This document shows positions 1 through 7,101 of a stretch of DNA of 8,072 nucleotides, piece after piece (the stretch's first letter is position 1; every line of letters begins with the position of its first letter). The notes under the pieces were generated by a model. That model was not told the DNA's origin. It saw nothing but the letters and a program-made list of their open reading frames with translations, and did not search any database. A program made the translations under genes and the position numbers. Source of the stretch: Agromyces sp. (GTDB lineage Bacteria > Actinomycetota > Actinomycetes > Actinomycetales > Microbacteriaceae); the NCBI GenBank assembly GCA_031178025.1, contig JAPSJU010000079.1:1-8072 (forward strand), given 5' to 3'.

Positions 1-2262
1 CTCGCCGAGCTGTTCGGCGCGTCGCAGGTCGGGACCGATGCCTTCATCCGCACCCTGGACTGGCGCGGTGTCGCCGAGCAGGAGTTCGCCGCCCTCGATG
101 CGACCTCCCGAGCGCACTACGAGGCGTATGCCGACGGCGTGAACGCGTACCTCGCCGAGCGCGGCGGCGCCGATCTCTCACTCGAGTACGCGGTGCTCGG
201 CATGCAGAACCCGGGCTACTCCCCTGAGCCGTGGACGCCGGTCGACTCCATCGCCTGGCTCAAGGCCATGGCCTGGGACCTCCGATCGAACCTCGGCGAC
301 GAGATCGATCGCGCACTCCTCGCGAGCGAGGTGTCCGCCGAGGACGTCGCGCGCCTGCACCCCACGTACCCGTGGGGCCGGATGCCGACGATCCTCGAAG
401 GGCCCCCGCCCGCGGCGACGGCGGCGACGTCGACGGAGCCGCTCGCGGCATCCGGGACAGCCCGACCCTCGATCGACGCCGAGCACGCCGAGGCGTACGC
501 CGAACCCCTCACCCGACTCCGCGCGCTCATCGACGGTGTCCCCGAGCTCCTCGGTCCCGAAGGCGCCGACCTGGGCTCGAACTCGTGGGTCGTCTCCGGG
601 GCGCTCACCGAGTCGGGCATGCCGCTGCTCGCGAACGATCCCCACCTCGGCCCCGCGATGCCCTCGATCTGGGCGCAGATGAACCTGCACTGCGCCGAGC
701 TCCGGGACGACTGCCAGTTCGACGTGAGCGGGTACACCTTCTCGGGACTGCCGGGCGTCATCATCGGCCACAACGAGCGCATCGCGTGGGGGCTCACCAA
801 CCTCGCACCCGATGTCGCCGACCTCTTCCTGGAACGGGTCGAGGGCGACGCCTTCGAGCTCGACGGCGCGATGGTGCCGCTCACGCTCCGCGAGGAGACC
901 ATCGAGGTCGCCGACGGCGACCCGGTCACCATCACGGTCCGCTCGACGGTGCGGGGCCCGATCGTGACCGACATCGGCACGGACTTCGCCGCGGTCGCGG
1001 CGGGATATCCCGCGGCGGCCGGTCACCCGGACGGCGCCCACGAGGTGTCCCTGCAGTGGACGGCCCTCACTCCCGGCACCACCGCGCAGGCGGTGTTCGC
1101 GCTGAACCGGGCACGCGACTGGAGCGGCTTCCGTGCGGCGGCGGCCCTCTTCGGCGTGCCGGCGCAGAACCTCGTCTACGCCGACGTCGACGGCAACATC
1201 GGCTACCAGGCGCCCGGCACCATTCCCGTGCGACGGAGCGGGGACGGCACGGTGCCCCTGCCCGGTTGGACGAGTGCGAACGGCTGGTCGGGCACCGTGC
1301 CGTTCGAGCAACTCCCCTCGGTGCTGAACCCGGCACGGGGGTACCTCGTCACCGCGAACAACGCCGTGTCGACGAGCGGACCGATGCTGACCCAGGACTG
1401 GGACCTCGGCTATCGCGCGGCCGGCATCGAGCGCCTGCTGCACGAACGCATCGCCGCCGGCGAGAAGCTGGACCTCGACGACTTCGCCGAGATCCAGCTC
1501 GACACCTTCGACGCGAACGCCGCGGCGTTCCTTCCCGTGATCGGCGCGCTGGCACTCGACGGCGACGCGGCACGAGGCGCGAAGCTGCTGGAGGGCTGGG
1601 ACGGCAGCGCCGACGCCGACAGCGGCCAGGCCGCCTACTTCGCGGTCTTCTGGCGCACGCTCCTCGACTCGATGTTCGCGTCGTTGCCCGACGCGGTCGA
1701 GCCGCAGGGAGGCGACCGGTGGTTCCACGTGGTCGGGGGGCTGCTCGGCGAGCCCGATGCCTCCTGGTGGACGAACGAGGAGGCGGGCGTCGCCGGACGA
1801 GACGAGATGATCGCACACGCCCTCGGGGTCGCGTGGAGCGAGGCGTCCGAACTCATGGGCGACGACCCCGCCCTGTGGCGCTGGGGGCGGCTGCACACGC
1901 TGACCCTCACGAACGCGAGCTTCGGCGAATCCGGCATGGCACCGATCGAGTGGCTCTTCAACCGGGGACCGTACGAGCTCGGCGGCGGTTCGGCGGTCGT
2001 GAACGCCATCGGCTGGGACGCGCGGGTCGGCTACGGCGTCGACTGGGTACCGTCCATGCGCATGATCGTCGATCTCGCCGACCCCGACGCCTCGAGATGG
2101 GTGAACCTCACCGGCGCGTCAGGGCACGCGTTCCACCGGCACTACGACGACCAGGCGGCGCTCTGGCAGCGTGGCGAGATGCGGCCCTGGCCGTTCACGC
2201 TCGCCGCCGTGCAGGACGCCGCCACGGACACCCTGCAGTTGCGCCCCGCGCCGGCGCACTGA
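1..2262 (+). CDS. Penicillin acylase family protein (Ntn hydrolase, S45), 5'-partial
   Basis: This is an amidohydrolase of the penicillin amidase/acyl-homoserine-lactone acylase superfamily. Members are made as one precursor and self-cleave into alpha and beta chains. The frame is open from base 1 (it begins LAELFG), so the true start is upstream; the GTG at 139 is internal. In window numbering the processing site is the G-SNSWVVSG motif, which puts the catalytic beta-chain Ser at residue 193 (codon 577-579). NDPHLG follows, and the active-site Asn pair lies at 453-454 in TANNAVS, about 260 residues after the Ser, as expected. The C-terminal family motif GHAFHRHYDDQ is intact. An Ala/Pro/Thr-rich stretch near residues 132-160 looks like the excised linker peptide. 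The visible part is 753 residues and the beta chain about 561, so perhaps 90-130 N-terminal residues are missing, including any signal peptide. Export is therefore untested. The substrate cannot be assigned; beta-lactams, N-acyl amino acids and AHLs are all possible for this family. Confidence 0.93.
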   Translation, partial: LAELFGASQVGTDAFIRTLDWRGVAEQEFAALDATSRAHYEAYADGVNAYLAERGGADLSLEYAVLGMQNPGYSPEPWTPVDSIAWLKAMAWDLRSNLGDEIDRALLASEVSAEDVARLHPTYPWGRMPTILEGPPPAATAATSTEPLAASGTARPSIDAEHAEAYAEPLTRLRALIDGVPELLGPEGADLGSNSWVVSGALTESGMPLLANDPHLGPAMPSIWAQMNLHCAELRDDCQFDVSGYTFSGLPGVIIGHNERIAWGLTNLAPDVADLFLERVEGDAFELDGAMVPLTLREETIEVADGDPVTITVRSTVRGPIVTDIGTDFAAVAAGYPAAAGHPDGAHEVSLQWTALTPGTTAQAVFALNRARDWSGFRAAAALFGVPAQNLVYADVDGNIGYQAPGTIPVRRSGDGTVPLPGWTSANGWSGTVPFEQLPSVLNPARGYLVTANNAVSTSGPMLTQDWDLGYRAAGIERLLHERIAAGEKLDLDDFAEIQLDTFDANAAAFLPVIGALALDGDAARGAKLLEGWDGSADADSGQAAYFAVFWRTLLDSMFASLPDAVEPQGGDRWFHVVGGLLGEPDASWWTNEEAGVAGRDEMIAHALGVAWSEASELMGDDPALWRWGRLHTLTLTNASFGESGMAPIEWLFNRGPYELGGGSAVVNAIGWDARVGYGVDWVPSMRMIVDLADPDASRWVNLTGASGHAFHRHYDDQAALWQRGEMRPWPFTLAAVQDAATDTLQLRPAPAH

Positions 2263-2297
2263 GCTCGAACGGCTCGGGCTGAGCGAGGGACCGGCCG

Positions 2298-3620
<1,323 letters not shown>

Positions 3621-3624
3621 GGCG

Positions 3625-3630
3625 CCTCCT
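3625..3630 (-). promoter_or_regulatory. gltA ribosome binding site AGGAGG
   Basis: A perfect AGGAGG on the minus strand ends 4 nt before the GTG at 3620-3618. It is the strongest Shine-Dalgarno sequence near this gene and decides the start in favour of 3620. The competing GTG at 3653 has only AGGA five bases upstream. Confidence 0.6.
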
Positions 3631-3698
3631 GTGATCGTCACTTGTGCGGTCACCTGCTTCCTAGGTTCCGGGCCGGAGAGCGGCCACGGCCCGAATAC

Positions 3699-3728
3699 AG
3701 CCTAGACGTGCCCGCGGCACACTGTCGC
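3699..3728 (-). promoter_or_regulatory. Putative gltA promoter (-35 GCGACA, -10 TAGGCT)
   Basis: On the minus strand, GCGACA (3728-3723) and TAGGCT (3704-3699) are separated by 18 bp. The -10 fits the actinobacterial TANNNT pattern, and the -35 keeps GACA of TTGACA. A start near 3692 would give a leader of about 70 nt to the GTG at 3620. The spacer contains a 13-bp palindrome listed separately. The assignment comes from motif and position only. Confidence 0.5.
3708..3720. promoter_or_regulatory. Palindrome in the gltA promoter spacer (candidate operator)
   Basis: GTGCC-CGC-GGCAC is a perfect inverted repeat with 5-bp arms. It sits between the proposed -35 and -10 of gltA, where a bound repressor would block RNA polymerase. 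I do not recognise the regulator. In this GC-rich DNA a 5-bp-arm palindrome can arise by chance, so only its position supports the call. Confidence 0.3.
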
Positions 3729-3730
3729 AT

Positions 3731-3760
3731 CCGCCAAGGGATCGGGTGATCCCTTGGCGG
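3731..3760 (-). terminator. Strong hairpin downstream of dapC
   Basis: Two perfectly complementary 13-base arms, CCGCCAAGGGATC and GATCCCTTGGCGG, flank a 4-base GGGT loop. The hairpin lies 19 bases past the dapC stop codon, as expected for an operon-ending terminator. There is no T-tract on either side in either orientation, so it would be a U-less terminator of the kind often proposed in high-GC actinobacteria. It ends two bases from the proposed gltA -35, so it may also insulate that promoter from upstream transcription. Confidence 0.7.
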
Positions 3761-3779
3761 ACAGCACAGGATCGGCCCG

Positions 3780-4892
3780 TCAGGCGGCCGTGGACGCCCG
3801 CAACCGCTCGGCGGCAGCGGCGATCCGCTCGTCGCTCGCGGTGAGCGACAGGCGCACGTGCGACGGGTAGTGCACCCCGTAGAAGTGGCCGGGTCCGCCC
3901 AGGATGCCGAGCTCGGCGAGCCGCCCGATGGAGTCCCACGCGTCGCGACCCTCGCTCGCCCAGAGGTAGAGGCCCGCCTCGCTGCGATCGATCCGGAACC
4001 CGGCCGCCTCGAGCGCGGGCTTCAGGACGTCGCGGCGAGCACGATAGCGCTGCTTCTGCTCGGCGACGTGCACGTCGTCGTCGAGCGCCGCGACCATCGC
4101 GTGCTGCAGCGGAAGCGGCAGCATCAGTCCCGCGTGCTTGCGGACGTTCGTGAGCCGGGCGATGACGCTGCGGCATCCGGCGACGAACGCGGCGCGGTAC
4201 CCGGCCATGTTCGACTGCTTCGAGAGCGAGTAGATGACGAGGGTGTCCCGTCGGTCGCCGCCGGTCACGGCGGGATCGAGAAGGCTCGGCACGCGCTCGT
4301 CCGCCCAGCGCCCCTCCCAGCCGAGCTCCGCGTAGCACTCGTCGCTCACGATGACCGCGCCGAGCTCGCGCGCGCGAGCGCGTGCGGCACGCAGCTCCTC
4401 GATCGTCAGCACGCGCCCGTCGGGGTTGCCCGGACTGTTGAGCCAGACCAGGCGGGTCGCCGTCGGCCACGCGGCAGGGTCGTCGCACGCCATGGACGTC
4501 GCTCCGGCGAGCACGGCTCCCATCTCGTAGCTCGGATAGGCCGCTCGCGGATGCACCACGACGTCGCCCTCACCCAGCCCGAGCAGGAAGGGCAGGAGCG
4601 CCACCAGCTCCTTGGAACCGATGGTCGGCAGCACATGGGCGTCCGTGAGTCCGGCGACGCCGCGACGCCGCTCGAACCAGCGCACGATCGCCGTCCGCAG
4701 TTCCGGCGTGCCGACGGTCGCCGGGTAGGCATGCGCGTCGGTCGAGATCGCCAATGCGTCGCGCACGACGCCGGGCGTCGCGTCGACCGGCGATCCGATC
4801 GACAGGTCGACGACGCCACCGGCATGTTCGGCCGCCCGCTTGCGGTAGGGCTCCATGAGGTCCCACGGGTAGTCGGGCAGTTCGCGCGCCAT
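3780..4892 (-). CDS. dapC: Succinyldiaminopimelate transaminase (class I/II PLP aminotransferase)
   Basis: DapC transfers the amino group of glutamate to N-succinyl-2-amino-6-oxopimelate, giving N-succinyl-LL-diaminopimelate in the succinylase branch of DAP/lysine synthesis. The 370-residue protein has the fold-type-I aminotransferase pattern. NSPGNPDGR at 152-160 includes the conserved Asn156. Asp184 and Tyr187 in SDECYAEL contact the cofactor. SLSKQSNMAGYR at 222-233 carries the PLP-binding Lys225 and phosphate-binding Arg233, and Arg347 in HVRLSLT should bind the substrate carboxylate. The N-terminus (LPDYPWD, then VDLSIGSPVD) matches actinobacterial DapC. The ATG at 4892 is 17 bp after the fdxA stop. 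Its AGGAG leaves only one base before ATG, an odd spacing that suggests dependence on coupling to fdxA translation. The frame stays open further upstream, but that part overlaps fdxA. The substrate is inferred: the fdxA-linked homologue in mycobacteria is often named only as an aminotransferase. Confidence 0.92.
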   Translation of the reverse strand: MARELPDYPWDLMEPYRKRAAEHAGGVVDLSIGSPVDATPGVVRDALAISTDAHAYPATVGTPELRTAIVRWFERRRGVAGLTDAHVLPTIGSKELVALLPFLLGLGEGDVVVHPRAAYPSYEMGAVLAGATSMACDDPAAWPTATRLVWLNSPGNPDGRVLTIEELRAARARARELGAVIVSDECYAELGWEGRWADERVPSLLDPAVTGGDRRDTLVIYSLSKQSNMAGYRAAFVAGCRSVIARLTNVRKHAGLMLPLPLQHAMVAALDDDVHVAEQKQRYRARRDVLKPALEAAGFRIDRSEAGLYLWASEGRDAWDSIGRLAELGILGGPGHFYGVHYPSHVRLSLTASDERIAAAAERLRASTAA

Positions 4893-4909
4893 GCTCCTGC
4901 GCCCGGTGC

Positions 4910-5230
4910 TCAGTGCGCCTGCGGCGGGAGCGCGGCGATGAGGGGGTGGTCCTTCGGGATGGGGCCGACCTTCGCGGCGCCGCCCGGCGAGCCGACCTCG
5001 TCGAAGAACTCGACGTTGGCCTTGTAGTAGTCGGCCCACTCCTCGGGGAGGTCGTCCTCGTAGTAGATGGCCTCGACCGGGCACACCGGCTCGCAGGCCC
5101 CGCAGTCGACGCACTCGTCGGGGTGGATGTAGAGCGACCGTTCACCCTCGTAGATGCAGTCGACGGGGCACTCGTCGATGCACGCGCGGTCCTTGAGATC
5201 GACGCACGGCAGGGCGATGACGTAGGTCAC
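4910..5230 (-). CDS. fdxA: 7Fe ferredoxin (3Fe-4S + 4Fe-4S)
   Basis: This is a small cytoplasmic electron carrier of 106 residues. The cysteines match Azotobacter FdI-type seven-iron ferredoxins. Cys9, Cys17 and Cys50 should hold the [3Fe-4S] cluster. Cys21, Cys40, Cys43 and Cys46 should hold the [4Fe-4S] cluster. Cys25 is the extra, non-ligand cysteine also seen in that family. The second motif reads CVDCGACEPVCPVEAI, followed by the acidic C-terminal tail typical of actinobacterial FdxA. Translation starts at a GTG (5230-5228) with only a weak purine-rich site upstream. The gene follows the membrane-protein gene by 39 bp and precedes dapC by 17 bp. A -10-like TAGACT just upstream suggests its own promoter. 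Redox partners cannot be named from sequence; actinobacterial cytochromes P450 and oxidoreductases are usual candidates. Confidence 0.97.
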   Translation of the reverse strand: MTYVIALPCVDLKDRACIDECPVDCIYEGERSLYIHPDECVDCGACEPVCPVEAIYYEDDLPEEWADYYKANVEFFDEVGSPGGAAKVGPIPKDHPLIAALPPQAH

Positions 5231-5254
5231 GGTGGCTCGCTGTTCCTCGGTTCC

Positions 5255-5272
5255 GACTGGAACTCCAGTCTA
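5255..5272 (-). promoter_or_regulatory. Putative fdxA -10 element embedded in a 16-bp palindrome
   Basis: On the minus strand TAGACT (5272-5267) fits TANNNT and would start transcription near 5260, about 30 nt before the fdxA GTG. The same bases form the left part of a perfect palindrome, GACTGGA-AC-TCCAGTC (5255-5270), with 7-bp arms and a 2-bp centre. The element begins inside the TAG stop codon of the preceding membrane-protein gene. I found no convincing -35. Palindrome plus -10 suggests an operator for a dimeric regulator, but none can be named. Confidence 0.45.
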
Positions 5273-5686
5273 TGCGGCCGTCGTCGGCTCCGTGCTCCGA
5301 GGCGGCAGCTTCGGCCAGGCGATCACGAGCACGGCGATGAGCGCGGGCGCGACCGACCAGATCGTGCCGATCAGGTCACCCGCGATCAGCACGGAGCCGC
5401 CGAGCCCGGGCAGCGTGAGCACGGCCACCATGCCCACGATCCCCACGGCGGCGGCCGACGCGGCGACACGTCCGCCCGCCACCAGGCGCATGCCGAGCAG
5501 CAGTGCGAGCACGCCGCAGAGGGCCGCCACGATGCCCCACGGAAGCGCCGCATCGCCGAGGTGCAGCTGGCTGCGGTGCCCGATGGTGGTCACCGCGCCG
5601 TACAGCATGCCGATCACGAGCGCGACGGCGGCGGTGCCGAACCACGCCGTGCGACGCGGTTCGGGTTGCGACCAGGCGGACGTCAC
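5270..5686 (-). CDS. Small four-helix integral membrane protein, function unknown (possibly DUF6113-like)
   Basis: This 138-residue protein is nearly all membrane. Hydrophobic segments lie at about 14-36, 49-70, 73-95 and 104-124, with a short N-terminal tail and a Pro/Thr-rich C-terminal tail. I see no catalytic motif or known transporter signature. The GTG start overlaps the stop codon of the lipoprotein gene (GTGA, 5686-5683), and there is no clear ribosome binding site. Its translation is therefore probably coupled to the lipoprotein, and the two may work together. Small membrane proteins of the DUF6113 type sit just ahead of fdxA in other actinobacteria as I recall, so that family is a plausible home, but this is memory of context and not a domain match. 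The frame is open much further upstream, but there it overlaps the lipoprotein gene and the divergent promoter region. Confidence 0.82.
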   Translation of the reverse strand: MTSAWSQPEPRRTAWFGTAAVALVIGMLYGAVTTIGHRSQLHLGDAALPWGIVAALCGVLALLLGMRLVAGGRVAASAAAVGIVGMVAVLTLPGLGGSVLIAGDLIGTIWSVAPALIAVLVIAWPKLPPRSTEPTTAA

Positions 5687-6132
5687 TGCTTCGGCGTGAC
5701 GGTGTACGAGACGGTCGTGCCGTCGCCCGCGAGCAGCACCGTGTGCTGGTCGTCCGAATAGACGACGGCGCCGATCGCGCCGCCCGACACGGTGGTGTCC
5801 TCGCTGAAGCCGGCACTCTCGAGCAGCGCACGTGCATCGGCGACGGGATCGGCGGCTTCGGAGGTCACCACGACGAGCCAGCCCTCGCCGGTTCCGGTGC
5901 CGCCGGCGAAGGAGATGTCGCCTTCGATGAGCTGCACCGACTCGGGAAAGTCGGCCGGGATCTCCCCGTCGAGGCTCAGTTCGCCGCCCGTCGCGCCTTC
6001 GACGGCGTCTTCGACGCCCTGGTTCACGAGCTCCTCGACGGGATTGCCGACGCATCCGGCGAGCAGCGACGCGGCGAGTGCCGCGACGGCGGCGGCCATC
6101 GCGGCGCGGGACCTGCCGGGCAGGGTCGACAT
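5683..6132 (-). CDS. Secreted lipoprotein, function unknown
   Basis: The product has 149 residues with a clear lipoprotein signal. It has a basic start (SRAA), a hydrophobic Ala/Leu core, and the lipobox L24-A25-G26-C27, so Cys27 should be lipidated and the mature 123-residue protein tethered outside the cytoplasmic membrane. The mature part is acidic. It opens with a short helical-looking stretch (NPVEELVNQGVEDAVEG), then IPADFPESVQLIEGD, then what looks like alternating beta strands and one helix (VADARALLESAGF). No enzymatic motif is visible and no cysteine remains after Cys27. The ATG is supported by AAGGAG seven bases upstream. It is the first gene of the apparent lipoprotein, membrane protein, fdxA, dapC operon and shares a 4-base overlap with the membrane-protein gene. 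A ligand-binding or accessory role for that partner is possible but is only inference. Confidence 0.86.
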   Translation of the reverse strand: MSTLPGRSRAAMAAAVAALAASLLAGCVGNPVEELVNQGVEDAVEGATGGELSLDGEIPADFPESVQLIEGDISFAGGTGTGEGWLVVVTSEAADPVADARALLESAGFSEDTTVSGGAIGAVVYSDDQHTVLLAGDGTTVSYTVTPKQ

Positions 6133-6201
6133 GAGGGGTCTCCTTGGTGACGTGACGGCCCGATCGAGCCACGCGGCCGGTGCGCGACCGCGTCGCGACG
6201 C

Positions 6202-6207
6202 AGTCTA
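6202..6207 (-). promoter_or_regulatory. Putative -10 element of the lipoprotein operon (TAGACT)
   Basis: TAGACT on the minus strand fits TANNNT and is identical to the proposed fdxA -10. It would start transcription near 6195, leaving a leader of about 63 nt before the ATG at 6132. No good -35 is visible 16-18 bp upstream. The call rests on motif and placement in the divergent intergenic region. Confidence 0.4.
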
Positions 6208-6236
6208 TCGGCCGCGTCCGGGAGCAGGCCATGGCG

Positions 6237-6242
6237 TAGCGT
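6237..6242 (+). promoter_or_regulatory. Putative -10 element of the enoyl-CoA hydratase gene (TAGCGT)
   Basis: TAGCGT followed by GGAG fits the TANNNT pattern and would give a start near 6249, about 36 nt before the ATG. The upstream hexamer at 17-bp spacing (GCGTCC) does not resemble a -35. It lies 29 bp from the opposing lipoprotein -10, so the two promoters are back to back and could share a regulator. Confidence 0.4.
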
Positions 6243-6284
6243 GGAGCGCGTGCGGCGAGGGTCGCCCGGGAAGGATCGACGACG

Positions 6285-7094
6285 ATGACGGATGCCGGTA
6301 CCGCGAGCCCTGCCGTCGAACCGGCCGTCCGCGTGCGGACCGACGGAGGCGTGGCCGTCGTGACGATCGACCGCCCCAGCGCCCTCAACGCCCTCTCGGC
6401 GGAGGTGCTCGGCGAACTCGTGCGTGCCTTCCGGGGGCTCTCCGCCGAGGGATCCCGGGTCAGGGGCGTGCTGCTCGTGGGCGCCGGCGGCCGCGCGTTC
6501 GTCGCCGGCGCCGATCTCCGGGCCATCTCCTCGCTCGGTCCTGCGGAGGCCGGCGAGCTCGCGCGGCTCGGGCACGAGGCCGCCGCGGCGATCGAGGGGT
6601 GCCCGGCACCCGTGATCGCGTGCGTCGACGGGTTCGCCCTCGGGGGTGGCCTGGAGCTCGCCCTCGCGTGCGACCTGATCTACGCGACGGATGCCTCCTG
6701 GTTCGGGCAGCCCGAAGTGCACCTCGGGCTCATCCCGGGCTTCGGCGGCACGGTGCGTCTGCCCCGCGCGGTCGGAGCGGCCCGGGCGAGGGAGCTCATC
6801 TACACCGGACGTCGCATCGGCATCGACGAAGCCGTCGAGGCCGGGCTCGTGCTGCGCCGGTACTCCGACCGGGACTCGCTCATGGAAGGTGCGCGGGCGA
6901 CCATCGCCGAGATCGCCGCGAACTCGGCGAGCGCCGTCGGCATCGCCAAGCGCGTGCTCGTGGGGGCCGCGGGAATGCCGACGGATGCGGCATCCGACCT
7001 CGAGGTCAGCGGGTTCCAGGACGCGTTCCGCACGGACGACATGCGCGAGGGCGTCGCGGCGTTCCTCGAGAAGCGCGAACCGCGCTTCGACTGA
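6285..7094 (+). CDS. Enoyl-CoA hydratase/isomerase family protein (crotonase)
   Basis: This 269-residue crotonase-fold enzyme probably hydrates trans-2-enoyl-CoA to 3-hydroxyacyl-CoA in the cytoplasm. The oxyanion-hole regions are AGADL (74-78) and ALGGG (118-122). Both catalytic glutamates of true hydratases are present, Glu124 in GGLELALACD and Glu144 in FGQPEVHLG. They are 20 residues apart, as in rat mitochondrial hydratase (Glu144/Glu164). That favours hydratase over isomerase or dehalogenase relatives. The C-terminus (VSGFQDAFRTDDMREGVAAFLEKR, split here as VSGFQDAFRTDD then MREGVAAF) is typical of short-chain enoyl-CoA hydratases. The ATG is supported by GGAAGGA nine bases upstream. 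The gene stands alone, with no neighbouring thiolase, acyl-CoA dehydrogenase or ligase in this window, so its pathway (fatty acid, branched-chain amino acid or aromatic degradation) is open. It converges on the M23 peptidase gene with a 7-bp gap. Confidence 0.93.
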   Translation: MTDAGTASPAVEPAVRVRTDGGVAVVTIDRPSALNALSAEVLGELVRAFRGLSAEGSRVRGVLLVGAGGRAFVAGADLRAISSLGPAEAGELARLGHEAAAAIEGCPAPVIACVDGFALGGGLELALACDLIYATDASWFGQPEVHLGLIPGFGGTVRLPRAVGAARARELIYTGRRIGIDEAVEAGLVLRRYSDRDSLMEGARATIAEIAANSASAVGIAKRVLVGAAGMPTDAASDLEVSGFQDAFRTDDMREGVAAFLEKREPRFD

Positions 7095-7101
7095 TCCGCC
7101 G

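Noticed and set aside
178..1896. Long open minus-strand frame (572 codons) opposite the acylase gene
   Set aside because: It is a shadow of GC-rich codon use. Its product is Arg/Gly/His-rich with no domain, while the plus-strand frame has clear catalytic motifs.
2263..2297. Hairpin between the convergent acylase and gltA genes
   Set aside because: The best stem I can draw (GCTC-GGGCT-GAGC) has only 4 bp and no T-tract, too weak to call a terminator.
3621..3653. Upstream GTG start for gltA at 3653
   Set aside because: The 11 added codons are rich in rare A-ending codons, and only the GTG at 3620 has a perfect AGGAGG. Not fully excluded.
4893..5114. N-terminal extension of dapC to 5114
   Set aside because: It would overlap most of fdxA in another frame, and its translation is Arg/Gly-rich noise. 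The conserved DapC N-terminus begins at 4892.
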